Below, in pieces: positions 43,656 through 54,361 of a stretch of DNA of 64,000 bases. A program made the position numbers and the translations under genes. This DNA comes from Cepaea nemoralis (Eukaryota; Mollusca; Gastropoda; Stylommatophora; Helicidae), in the NCBI GenBank assembly GCA_014155875.1, contig JACEFZ010002134.1, forward strand, positions 10,001 to 74,000. The letters are read 5' to 3'. The notes beneath the pieces were generated by a model, which made no database searches, was not told the origin of the DNA, and worked only from the letters and a program-made list of their open reading frames with translations. Numbering within the stretch: the first letter of the stretch is position 1; each line of letters starts with the position of its first letter.

Positions 43656-45375
43656 ATGGAGAAAAAGACTGTGATGTGGGAACAGTTCTGAAAGACTGAA
43701 GGGGGGAAGTTCTGAAAGACTGATGGACGGAAAGTTCTGAAAGGCTGTGATGGGGGAACAGTTCTGAAAGACTGTGATGAGGGAACAGTTCTGAAAGACT
43801 GAAGGGGGAATTTTCTGAGAGGCTGTGATGGGGGAAAGTTCTGAAAGGCTGTGATGGGGGAACAGTTCTGAAAGACTGTGATGGGGGAACAGTTCTGAAA
43901 GGCTGTGATGGGGGAACAGTTCTGAAAGGCTGTGATGGGGGAACAGTTCTGAAAGGCTGTGATGGGGGAACAGTTCTGAAAGACTGTGATGGGGGAACAG
44001 TTCTGAAAGACTGTGTTGGGGAACAGTTCTGAAAGACTGTGATGTGGAAAAGTTCTGAAAGACTGATGGGGGAAAGTTCTGAAAGACTGATGGGGGAAAG
44101 TTCTGAAAGACTGGGATAGGCGGAATGTTCTGAAAAGACTGTGATGGGGGAAAGTTCTGAATGACTGAGGGGGGGGGGGACACGTTCTGGAAAGGCTGTT
44201 ATGGGAGAACAGTTCTGAAAGACTGTGATGGGGAAACATGTTCTGAAAGACTGTGATGGGGGAAAAGTTCTGAAAGGCTCTGATGGGGGAAACAGTACTG
44301 AAAGGACTGTGATGGGGGAACAGTTCTGAAAGGCTGTGATGGGGGAACAGTTCTGAAAGACTGTGATGAGGGAACAGTTCTGAAAGACTGTGATGTGGAA
44401 ACGTTCTGAAAGACTGTGATGAGGGAAACAGTACTGAAAGACTGTGATAGGCTGGAAATGTTCTGAAAGACTGATGGGGGAAAGTTCTGAAAGACTGATG
44501 GGGGAAAGTTCTGAAAGACTGGGATAGGCGGAATGTTCTGAAAGACTGATGGGGGAAAGTTCTGAATGACTGAGGGGGGGGGGGGGAACAGTTCTGAAAG
44601 GCTGTTATGGGGAAACAGTTCTGAAAGACTGTGATGGGGGAACAGTTCTGAAAGATTGATGGGGGAAAGTTCTGAAAGGCTCTGATGGGGGAACAGTTCT
44701 GAAAGGCTGTGATGGGGGAAACAGTTCTGAAAGACTGTGATGGGGGAATGTTCTGAAAGACTGTGATGTAGGAAAGTTCTGAAAGACTGTGATTGGGGAA
44801 CAGTTTTGAAAGACTGTGATGGGGGAACAGTTCTGAAAGATTGATGGGGGAAAGTTCTGAAAGACTGATGGGGGAAAGTTCTGAAAGACTGTGATGGGGG
44901 AACAGTTCTGAAAGGCTGTGATGGGGGAAAGTTCTGAAAGACTGATGGAGGAAAGTCCTGAAAGACTGTGATGGGGGAACAGTTCTGAAAGACTGTGATG
45001 GGGGAAAGTTCTGAAAGACTGATGGAGGAAAGTCCTGAAAGACTGTGATGGGGGAACAGTTCTGAAAGGCTGTGATGGGGGAAAGTTCTGAAAGGCTGAT
45101 GGGGGAAAGTTCTGAAAGACTGTGATGGGGGAACAGTTCTGAAAGGCTGTGATGGGGGAAAGTTCTGAAAGACTGATGGAGGAAAGTCCTGAAAGACTGT
45201 GATGGTTGAACAGTTCTGAAAGGCTGTGATGGAGGGAAATTCTGAAAGACTGATGGGGGAAAGTTCTGAAAGACTGATGTGGGAACAGTTCTAAAAGACT
45301 GTGATGGGGGGGAAAATTATGAAAGACTGATGGGTGGAATGTTCTGAAAGACTGTGGTGGGGGAAAGTTCTGCAC
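43640..45375. repeat. 24/27-bp minisatellite, about 65 units
   Basis: Two unit types alternate: CTGAAAGACTGTGATGGGGG + AACAGTT (27 bp) and CTGAAAGACTGATGGGGG + AAAGTT (24 bp). Both are multiples of three, so minus-strand frames of up to 266 aa (SLSELFPHH units) stay open. Small runs of G near 44170 and 44575 vary. There is no other sign of a gene. Confidence 0.95.
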
Positions 45376-45399
45376 AGGACAGGTGATTGGATGGTGGGG

Positions 45400-46078
45400 A
45401 TTCACAGTATGTATGTCAACAACCTGTTTTCATGCGATCATGCGGACCCTTCATTCACCCCTCGTACTACAAACACATCGTTGGGTAAATGGATAATCAG
45501 AATTCATATTTAATTCTGTTCTACAACACTGGCTCTCTAAGCATACACATTTAACATTCAATTGTAATCTACGATCATTGATCAAGTGTAACTATGCCCT
45601 CTAAACTATACACCACAAGGGAAAACACATAGGTCTGGTCACACCGACTGTCAGTCTCCGTCTGACTCAAATCACTTGTCCAGTCCAGTTTCTCTGTCCC
45701 ACTTTCTCGTGCTGTTAGTTGTGCAGCGTGCTGTCACACTTTCCACGTCGTCCAGTCCTCGTAGCCTATAGCTATACTAGAGTTCAGTCTGTTTACGGGT
45801 AATCCCCGTGCTTACGGTACTTTGTTCTATTACGGGAGTGAATCCCGTTATGTCCTAATTACGTCCTAGCTATGACAATGCGTGTCCTATCCAGGTCTGG
45901 TCCTAACACTGGTATTGGAGTACTATCTCCTTCTACTGTCTTCCTCTGTGTATACTCTTGTATAGAGTCCCTATTAGGTCCTGTCTTTGTCCTTTACTTT
46001 CCTCTGTCCTTGTCCTGTTTGTCTCTATGTCTATCCTACTTCTATCTATCTATCCCAGCACCTTGACAATGTACGTAT
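45400..46078. other. No gene seen
   Basis: No recognised element; the frame at 45872-46066 has no domain. Confidence 0.5.
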
Positions 46079-46080
46079 TG

Positions 46081-46290
46081 GAAACTCTGTAGCCTAGTGG
46101 TCCGTGCTCTTATTCAGATAATGGTCGGATTTCAAACTCCAGCATCGATTGTATTCATTTTTCCGACCAGTTGGGCTTTACGATCGACCCAGCCTCATGA
46201 AAATAAACACCCAGTGGTTTGCATACTTTGCTAGGTAATATATACCAGGGAAAATATGGCGAGGAAGGGAATTTGCCACCTCAAGGGGTC
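46081..46290 (+). repeat. tRNA-derived SINE (family A)
   Basis: Box A is TAGCCTAGTGG (a perfect match to TRGYNNARNGG) at about 46090. Box B is degenerate (GATTTCAAACTCC) at about 46128. The body continues with GACCAGTTGGGC and CGACCCAGCCTCATG. There is one copy in this window. The body beyond about 46200 is not delimited. Confidence 0.6.
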
Positions 46291-46499
46291 TAGAATATAT
46301 CAACGCAAAACACTTAAAACCCGTTTACCACATAACACCTTTACCTTATTCAAGTAACATAATTTGTTTCCGCTTTATAGAGCGGTAACTTATCTTTTAA
46401 CAGAAAGAAAATGCATTCGACAACAAGAAGATGAATAAAAAATAATAAATGTGCAACTAATTGTCTCTTAATTTTATTTATTAAGTTTCTATTACAGTA

Positions 46500-46735
46500 G
46501 GTAACCGGCTCCATAACGAATAGATTACGAACGCAGTTCGTGATTCTGCATACCGCGTTCGAAACACAACTTCGGGCGATTTAGCAGCCGACTTGTGTTA
46601 GGAATGTTATAAAATGGTATGCGTACCGGTCGTTCAGAAAGCAATGGCAAACTACTGAACGTAAACGTGCCTAGAGATCACAAGCGGCCAACAAATTCCG
46701 GGGTTGACTGTGAAGTCTTGTAAAGGATTTATTAC
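46500..46735 (+). repeat. SINE family B copy
   Basis: A tRNA-like head (GTAACCGGCTCCATAACGAA) precedes box B GCGTTCGAAACAC. The body has CGGGCGATTTAGCAG, TATAAAATGGTATGCG, GGTCGTTCAGAAAGCAATGG and CTACTGAACGTAAACG. The 3' end is near TCTTGTAAAGGAT. Confidence 0.8.
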
Positions 46736-46917
46736 ACGACAATAGACAAAAATGTCCTAATGTCATATCTCTGTAAGTGTTCTATAATATTAACATTCCC
46801 TTTAGAAACTTTAATGTCTGGAGGCGACACTCGCCTGTTTGATCGGACCTCATGCCTTCTCGGAAAAATGGCGAATAACTAGGAGTATGAGGATGCGTGT
46901 GCTCTTTTTGGCATATT

Positions 46918-47085
46918 ATTCTTCTTCTTCTGCGTTCATCCAGTTTTGTTTTTGTTTTTTCGGATGTGATTGCGTTGTGCCTGTTTACAGCAAAAACCTG
47001 CGTTCTTGCGCCGTTAGGCCGACACATCCGACTTCTGCGGGCATTTGTTGACCGGGTTAACCATCCCGAGAGGGCACATTCAATA
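46918..47085 (-). mobile_element. Short retroposon with GAA tail (copy 1)
   Basis: Read on the minus strand, it ends in a short GAA run. It shares with 54986-55234 a block including AACAAATGCCCGCAGAAG and CAGGCACAACGCAATCACATCC. Translated, it gives NAxRSxMCRPNGART...VNRHNAITS, possibly the C-terminus of a LINE protein. Confidence 0.65.
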
Positions 47086-47102
47086 ATCCTCAACAGTTGA
47101 AA

Positions 47103-47885
47103 ATCCAAAGCAGTCGGCTGAAGAGTTAATTAGTTAGTTAGTCGATAGATCATCATCATTGTACCATTCAGCTCAAACGGCTGAAGAGTTGGTTAGTCGA
47201 CAGATTATCCTCATTGTACCATTCAGACAATATGGCTGAAGAGTTAGTTAGTCAACAGATCATCCCCGTTATACCATTCAGTCCCTACGGCTGAAGAGTT
47301 AGTTACTCAACAGGTCATCCCCATTTGTACCATTCAGTCCCTACGGCTGAAGAGTTAGTTAGTCAACAGATCATCACCATTGTACAATTCAGTCCCTACG
47401 GATGAAGAGTTACTTAGTCAACAGATCATCCCCATTGTGCCATTCAGTCCTTACGGCTGAAGAGTTAGTTAGTCAACAGATCATCCCAATTGTACCATTT
47501 AGTCCCGACGGCTGAAGAGTTAGTTAGTCATCAAATCATCCCCATTGTACCATTCAGTCCCTACGGATGAAGAGTTAGTTAGTCAACAGATCATACCCAT
47601 TGTACTATTCAGTCCCTACGGCTGAAGAGTTAGTTAGTCAACAGATCATCACCATTGTACCATTCAGTCCCTACGGATGAAGAGTTAGTTAGTCAACAGA
47701 TCATACCCATTGTACTATTCAGTCTCTACGGCTGAAGAGTTAGTTAGTCAACAGATCATCACCATTGTACCATTCAGTCCCGACGGCTGAAGAGTTAGTT
47801 AGTCAACAGACCATCCCCACTGTACCATTCAGTCCCTGTCAACAGATCATTCCCATTGTACCATTCAGTCCCGACGGCTGAATAG
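47103..47885. repeat. 55-bp tandem repeat, about 14 units
   Basis: GGCTGAAGAGTTAGTTAGTC recurs with a period of 55-56 (47289, 47345, 47400, 47455 and on). Each unit also has AACAGATCATC, CCATTGTACCATTCAGTCC and CTACG. Confidence 0.95.
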
Positions 47886-47929
47886 GGTGCTGTCCACGAC
47901 AAATTCCAGAAATAGACAACTCACCCACA

Positions 47930-48165
47930 AAATAACCGGTACTGTGGCGAAGAGGTTACGAACGCATCTCGAATGCCGCATATATCGTTCGAAACACAGC
48001 TGCGGACGACTTGGAAACAGATCGACTTGCGATGGTTTTCATACAATGGCATGAGTGCTGGTCGTTCGGAAAACAATGGCTGACTACTGAACGTAAACTT
48101 GCCAAGAAATCACAAACCGCCAAAAATGCTGGGGTTGACTGCGACGCCCTGTAAAGGATGTGCAG
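47930..48165 (+). repeat. SINE family B copy (best preserved)
   Basis: Box A GTGGCGAAGAGG is at about 47943 and box B CGTTCGAAACAC at about 47988, with tRNA-like spacing. The body has GGACGACTTGGAAACAG, CATACAATGGCATG, CTGGTCGTTCGG, CTACTGAACGTAAACTTG and CAAGAAATCACAAACCG, ending GCCCTGTAAAGGATGTGC. Confidence 0.85.
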
Positions 48166-48369
48166 ATAACTGTTTAATCCACAAAATAATATTATAGGAC
48201 TTCTCAACTCACAAATTACAAATCTAATGTTAAGTTATGTATTCGTGACAAGAACTGGCTCTATTTGAAAAATAAATATATAGATATTGATAGACACGCA
48301 GAGAAGCAGAGAAAAGAAATAGAGTACAATATAACCATTGAAAGCTTCAGTTGCAATTACGCATATTAT

Positions 48370-48440
48370 GTATTGTAACTGTGTTTCATTTTCAGTGACC
48401 AAAACCATATCATCAGCATAGCGTAGGTTGTTTACATTAT
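48370..48440 (-). pseudogene. Reverse transcriptase relic with YADD motif
   Basis: The minus frame reads VNNLRYADDMVLVTENETQLQ, the catalytic palm motif of an RTE-like RT. Similarity is lost within 30 codons on both sides. Because it lies downstream (in minus orientation) of the LINE end at 48736-49200, it belongs to a different insertion. Confidence 0.6.
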
Positions 48441-48735
48441 GCCCACTGTGGGGTTATAAAGATAATAATAGGTGACATGACTAGGGGTATCCCGGATGGG
48501 ATGTGTTATCATCCTCAATCAGCCTTCTGAAGGAAAGCTAGAAATGGCTCCGAACCCTAAGTGAGGACTATGACATAACGTGTAAGTTCCTACACTAAAT
48601 TTATGAAGAAAGGGCCTCCTTTAAAAGGCGAGGTGATCATGGAAATTTACCACATACACAAGAGGAAGAAACACACTCCATAAAGAAAATGTGTCTATGT
48701 GTGTTTATCCACGCCTCATCTGATCACAACTTCAG

Positions 48736-49200
48736 GTTCATTCATTCATTCATTCATTCATTCATTCATTCATTCATTCATTCATTCATTCATTCAGTTA
48801 GCATGTCCTTTGCAGAACCTCGCTCCCATAACAATCTTCCTGAAAACTTCTCGATCATAAGCAAGGTGTCCAGCGTCCAATACACCCATCTGGAGATCAT
48901 CCGCCACATCCTGCACCAATCTTCTCTTTGGCCTTCCTCTTCCTCTCTTCCCAGGCATATACACCTGCATTACGGTTCTCTCCAAACAATCGTGACGTTT
49001 CAAGTGACCAAAATATTTCAGTTTTCTGTATTTTATCGTCTTTAATAGCCAACCGTCTTCAGTATTCAGCTCTTGTAGTGCGGATGCACTTGTTCTTTTC
49101 TTTACCAAAGATATTCTTAGAAATCGTCTATAACATTTATATTCAAAGGCATTTATGCGCTGTTCAGCTTGCTTAGTAAGTGTCCAGATCTCACAAGTTT
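48736..49200 (-). mobile_element. 5'-truncated RTE-like LINE 3' end with (TGAA)n tail
   Basis: One open frame from 49197 reads TCEIWTLTKQAEQRINAFEYKCYRRFLRI and continues (MVKKRTSAS...ELNTEDGW) to LKYFGHLKRHDC, PGKRGRGRPKRR and GHLAYDREVFRKIV, stopping near 48797. This is the thumb and C-terminal domain after RT. The tail on this strand is about 15 TGAA units (plus-strand ATTC repeats 48739-48796). It has no stop within the retained 130 codons, so it is moderately young. Confidence 0.8.
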
Positions 49201-49566
49201 AAACAGTATTATATATTAACTGTAATCAACAACTATTGAATAAAATATCAAATTGACTCAAAACGCTTGGTTATAACACAACATTATGTTGGGACGAATG
49301 GTGGGTATCGGGAAGATCTATGTTATGAATTGTGATATCATATAACCCTCCAAATCGTACAAACACATTGATAAGAAAATCAGTTGAAAAAATAAGCGAT
49401 TTCCCAAAAACTAACCAACAGATTTCTAAACTATTAACTAGATAAATAGATAAATCTCAAATCTCTCATTAACAATATCATTAAGGTTCTTATCCTTAAA
49501 AAAGCATAACATAAATTATGTCTACAATCTTCTTCTTCTACATCAATTTACAACCACTGTTGGGCT
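49201..49566. other. No feature seen
   Basis: AT-rich sequence upstream of the Penelope-like element; no gene supported. Confidence 0.5.
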
Positions 49567-49577
49567 GGGTTATATCA

Positions 49578-49907
49578 CGAAGACACAAACAATAGATTGC
49601 ACGATTTATTGCCTGGCATATTTCGCTGCATCTCGTCAGGTACATACTGCAGAACTCACACAACTTACGTGAAATTAACTAGATAAATCCTTCAAGTTGA
49701 AATATACACAATTTCGCACAGTAATGTCGATTGTCTACCACGGTAATTTTAAGCTGACTAACATGTCTTTCTGTTTACACAATTCTGGCTTGCGTTGATA
49801 GATCATAATTGCTTCTGCAAATTTTAACAAGCGAGTATTCTGTGTTCTAAACAACACGCGAAATGCAGTCTCTCTGGACACAACATGGCGACTGGCAACA
49901 ATGTGCT
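49578..49907 (-). mobile_element. Inverted 3'-end fragment of the Penelope-like element
   Basis: It is the reverse complement of about 51447-51775. It contains the end of the GIY-YIG ORF, the post-ORF segment and a hammerhead motif. Three nucleotides (49908-49910) separate it from the plus-strand copy. The Met at 49885 and the residues MATGNNVLA of the apparent ORF come from this inverted piece by chance. Confidence 0.9.
49598..49644 (-). ncRNA. Hammerhead ribozyme motif in the inverted fragment
   Basis: The same 47-nt motif on the minus strand (plus-strand TCGTCAG at 49633-49639, TTTC at 49621-49624). Minus-strand transcripts would carry it. Confidence 0.8.
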
Positions 49908-49910
49908 AGC

Positions 49911-51618
49911 AAAGGCTAACAAAACCCTCGTCATACTGAAACCTGACAAAGGGAGCGGTACAGTACTGATGGACATGTCAGATTACCAGAGAAAAATGGA
50001 TGTAATATTGTCAGACGAATCCAAATTCAGGATAGATCAAAAAGTAAACAAGTCGGAGGACCTGGATGCTATAATGAGGAAAGAGATCCAGTCACTTGTG
50101 AATGCGGGACTCATCAGTGAGGCCACTGCAAAAACGCTCACACCACGCGGCTCGCACACTCCTCAGATGTACGGTCTACCCAAACTTCACAAGCCCGGCA
50201 TCCCGCTAAGACCTATCCTGTCCATGGTTAACTCTGCACAACACCGAATGGCGAGATGGTTAGCCGAAATGTTAAAACCAGTACGACAGTCCTTCGATCC
50301 AAAAATACTCAGAGATACATTCCAACTGGTGGAATTATTGGATACTATGGACATAAATAACAAACACATGGCATCCATGGATATAGCCTCCCTATTCACT
50401 AACGTGCCATTAGAGGAGACAGTGAAAATAATAAGGGAACGCATTGAAGACAAACAACTAAAATTAGGCATACCAACACCTATTCTGGAGAGGCTACTAC
50501 TACTATGTACCGCCAACATCCTATTCAATTTTCAAACTAAGTCATACCGCCAAATTGACGGAGTGGCCATGGGGAGTCCTCTTGGTCCTATTCTAGCGGA
50601 CATCTTCATGGCACACTTAGAAGAAAAGAGATCCTCAGACATCAACAACTTGGCCTTTTACCGACGTTATGTGGACGATATACTAATCATCACCACAGAC
50701 GAGCTACAAGCAACATCGTTTCAGGCCACAATGAACAAGACGCATAAAAACATCTCTCTATCTATGGAACACGAACACAACGAAGCGTTACCGTTCCTAG
50801 ATATTCTAATGAGACGTAGAGCAGACGGCACAATTCAAAGATCGGTGTATCGCAAAGAAACATGGACTGGCCAATACCTAAATTTTCAGAGCTTCACACC
50901 TGTCCAGTACAAACGGGGCTTAGTACGGACCTTGTTTGACCGTGCTAGAAAGATATGCACCCAGGACACACTGACAGAGGAATTTGAAACTCTGAAGAAT
51001 GTCTTAAACCTGAATGGGTACTCCACAGGATTTATAAAGCGCCATTGCCAACAGCCCAAACCCAAAGCAGACGTAACTACAGTCCCTAAACTCAAGGTAT
51101 TCATCCAGCTAACCTTTCGAGGGGATGACGTAATGCAACGTCTACAAGACCGGCTTACTACAGCAGTAGGTCAAACATTCTGTGCGGCAACTCCAGTCAT
51201 TAGATGTAAAACCGTACCCATTCCTACACCAACAGTCAAAGAGCCTGTTCCTCTGTACGCCACAAACAATTGTATTTACCAATTCACATGTAGATGCCAG
51301 GCCGTTTACATTGGCCGAACGGAGAGACAGCTTAACAAACGGGTGTTAGAACACATACCTCAATGGGTCAACAAGATACAACACACAGGAGATGATAGCC
51401 ACGAGGAGCCGACACACCGGAAGCTCCCGGCGTCTTCAATCGGCAAGCACATTGTTGCCAGTCGCCATGTTGTGTCCAGAGAGACTGCATTTCGCGTGTT
51501 GTTTAGAACACAGAATACTCGCTTGTTAAAATTTGCAGAAGCAATTATGATCTATCAACGCAAGCCAGAATTGTGTAAACAGAAAGACATGTTAGTCAGC
51601 TTAAAATTACCGTGGTAG
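49911..51618 (+). CDS. Penelope-like RT/GIY-YIG protein, copy 1, lacking the N-terminus
   Basis: It is open from the junction (KANKTLVILKPDKGSG) to the stop at 51616-51618, about 570 codons without interruption. RT: NKTLVILKPDKGSGTVLMD, YGLPKLHKPGIPLRPILS, ASMDIASLFTNVP, VAMGSPLGPILADIFMAHLE and the catalytic YVDD (RRYVDDILIITTD). Connector and endonuclease: a C-terminal GIY-YIG nuclease domain with NNCIYQFTCRCQAVYIGRTE, QLNKRVLEH and the downstream catalytic-type Glu (RETAFRVLFRTQNTRLLKFAEAIMI). Penelope-like elements use this telomerase-related RT with a GIY-YIG nuclease for target-primed insertion. The first 270 or so residues of the family protein are missing, so it is probably inactive alone. 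The apparent start at 49885 lies in the inverted fragment. Confidence 0.9.
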
Positions 51619-51708
51619 ACAATCGACATTACTGTGCGAAATTGTGTATATTTCAACTTGAAGGATTTATCTAGTTAATTTCACGTAAGTTGTGTGAGTT
51701 CTGCAGTA

Positions 51709-51755
51709 TGTACCTGACGAGATGCAGCGAAATATGCCAGGCAATAAATCGTGCA
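51709..51755 (+). ncRNA. Hammerhead ribozyme motif (type I), between the two Penelope copies
   Basis: Core: CTGACGA at 51714-51720 (fits CUGANGA), then a short stem II segment GATGCAGC, then GAAA at 51729-51732. A hairpin-forming stretch follows (ATGCCAGGCAA, stem III), then ATC at 51748-51750 as the cleavage triplet. Stem I forms between TGTAC (51709-51713) and GTGCA (51751-51755): five pairs including one G-U. Cleavage is predicted after 51750. Stem II is weak (one clear G-C pair) and stem III needs an internal loop, so activity is untested. Hammerheads in Penelope-like elements are known. Confidence 0.8.
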
Positions 51756-54224
51756 ATCTATTGTTTGTGTCTTCGTTATTCAAATTCACTACGGGAAAAC
51801 ATTGTTTTGAATTCCTCAAACGTCGCCTCCCATTACCAACTGTGAAGCGATTAGATGGATTACTCAAGCTGAAGTGTAAGATATCGCTACAGGATTGTCG
51901 ATTGAGATTTCTCGAGGAATGCCTAAGGACGGGGATATTTCCTCACCGGTATTTCAGATCTCTGAGGACGGACAGAATATGTCCGACAAGAAAAAACCTG
52001 AGACGACTGACAAAAAACCAGATAGAAGAAACCCAGTCCAAGCTGGCCAACTTGAAGCGCACACACAGTTCTGCCTACTACGTCACCCAAGAATTGAGTT
52101 TGTATGGCTACTTGAAGTTCACGAAATTCTGTACAGAAGCAGTGTACAAGGTGAAAATCGCAGAGAATGCTCGCCTCAACAAATCACTGAGCACTGAAAA
52201 GGTAACAACGTCAGTACTAGACAACCCAGAGAAGTATGTGAGGAACTTATCGTCATACGTACTCAACAACATTGAAACAGAGGCCCTTGCATACGGATTA
52301 AAATTATGCATAAAGCCTAAACACATCAATCGTGTTGAGTCGCAAGCACAGTTTGAAATGTTGTTTGATCAAGTCTCCAAGTTATCACCTACCTCTGCTG
52401 ATTCGGTCGGGTGGCTGAAGGCCAAACTGGTAGATTTAGAACACCAGTATCGCACAACACCCTCTAAACAGACGTGTCCGCTGACCAACGAACACCTTAC
52501 TGCCTTAAAAGCGTTAAAGGCTAACAAAACCCTCGTCATACTGAAACCTGACAAAGGGAGCGGTACAGTACTGATGGACATGTCAGATTACCAGAGAAAA
52601 ATGGATGTAATATTGTCAGACGAATCCAAATTCAGGATAGATCAAAAAGTAAACAAGTCGGAGGACCTGGATGCTATAATGAGGAAAGAGATCCAGTCAC
52701 TTGTGAATGCGGGACTCATCAGTGAGGCCACTGCAAAAACGCTCACACCACGCGGCTCGCACACTCCTCAGATGTACGGTCTACCCAAACTTCACAAGCC
52801 CGGCATCCCGCTAAGACCTATCCTGTCCATGGTTAACTCTGCACAACACCGAATGGCGAGATGGTTAGCCGAAATGTTAAAACCAGTACGACAGTCCTTC
52901 GATCCAAAAATACTCAGAGATACATTCCAACTGGTGGAATTATTGGATACTATGGACATAAATAACAAACACATGGCATCCATGGATATAGCCTCCCTAT
53001 TCACTAACGTTCCATTAGAGGAGACAGTGAAAATAATAAGGGAACGCATTGAAGACAAACAACTAAAATTAGGCATACCAACACCTATTCTGGAGAGGCT
53101 ACTACTACTATGTACCGCCAACATCCTATTCAATTTTCAAACTAAGTCATACCGCCAAATTGACGGAGTGGCCATGGGGAGTCCTCTTGGTCCTATTCTA
53201 GCGGACATCTTCATGGCACACTTAGAAGAAAAGAGATCCTCAGACATCAACAACTTGGCCTTTTACCGGACGTTATGTGGACGATATACTAATCATCACC
53301 ACAGACGAGCTACAAGCAACATCGTTTCAGGCCACAATGAACAAGACGCATAAAAACATCTCTCTATCTATGGAACACGAACACAACGAAGCGTTACCGT
53401 TCCTAGATATTCTAATGAGACGTAGAGCAGACGGCACAATTCAAAGATCGGTGTATCGCAAAGAAACATGGACTGGCCAATACCTAAATTTTCAGAGCTT
53501 CACACCTGTCCAGTACAAACGGGGCTTAGTACGGACCTTGTTTGACCGTGCTAGAAAGATATGCACCCAGGACACACTGACAGAGGAATTTGAAACTCTG
53601 AAGAATGTCTTAAACCTGAATGGGTACTCCACAGGATTTATAAAGCGCCATTGCCAACAGCCCAAACCCAAAGCAGACGTAACTACAGTCCCTAAACTCA
53701 AGGTATTCATCCAGCTAACCTTTCGAGGGGATGACGTAATGCAACGTCTACAAGACCGGCTTACTACAGCAGTAGGTCAAACATTCTGTGCGGCAACTCC
53801 AGTCATTAGATGTAAAACCGTACCCATTCCTACACCAACAGTCAAAGAGCCTGTTCCTCTGTACGCCACAAACAATTGTATTTACCAATTCACATGTAGA
53901 TGCCAGGCCGTTTACATTGGCCGAACGGAGAGACAGCTTAACAAACGGGTGTTAGAACACATACCTCAATGGGTCAACAAGATACAACACACAGGAGATG
54001 ATAGCCACGAGGAGCCGACACACCGGAAGCTCCCGGCGTCTTCAATCGGCAAGCACATTGTTGCCAGTCGCCATGTTGTGTCCAGAGAGACTGCATTTCG
54101 CGTGTTGTTTAGAACACAGAATACTCGCTTGTTAAAATTTGCAGAAGCAATTATGATCTATCAACGCAAGCCAGAATTGTGTAAACAGAAAGACATGTTA
54201 GTCAGCTTAAAATTACCGTGGTAG
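51751..54224 (+). pseudogene. Penelope-like RT/GIY-YIG protein, copy 2, full length but frameshifted at the catalytic motif
   Basis: The frame is open from before 51722 (MQRNMPGNKSCNLLFVSSLF) through the N-terminal domain found in this family (FEFLKRRLPLPTVKRLDGLL, CRLRFLEECLRTGIFP, a long helical region with CIKPKHINRVESQAQFEML). It then enters the same RT as copy 1. One inserted G near 53269 changes RRYVDDIL to RTLCGRYT, so the frame is lost exactly at the YVDD active site. It resumes in the next frame from 53277 and finishes with an intact GIY-YIG domain at 54224. Without that base the protein would be about 820-830 residues, the usual size. The frame before 51751 overlaps the hammerhead, so its true start is uncertain. 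Confidence 0.88.
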
Positions 54225-54314
54225 ACAATCGACATTACTGTGCGAAATTGTGTATATTTCAACTTGAAGGATTTATCTAGTTAATTTCACGTAAGTTGTG
54301 TGAGTTCTGCAGTA

Positions 54315-54361
54315 TGTACCTGACGAGATGCAGCGAAATATGCCAGGCAATAAATCGTGCA
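54315..54361 (+). ncRNA. Hammerhead ribozyme motif, 3' terminal segment
   Basis: The sequence is identical to 51709-51755. Core CTGACGA is at 54320-54326, GAAA at 54335-54338, and predicted cleavage is after 54356. It lies 2,606 bp downstream of the first, one element unit. Confidence 0.8.

Noticed and set aside
43442..45405. Minus-strand frames up to 266 aa of SLSELFPHH-type repeats
   Set aside because: They are products of the 24/27-bp minisatellite. Listed as a repeat; only the frame-preserving unit lengths are kept as a question.
49885..49910. Start MATGNNVLA of the first Penelope ORF
   Set aside because: These codons come from the inverted fragment and are joined by the integration, not part of the family protein.
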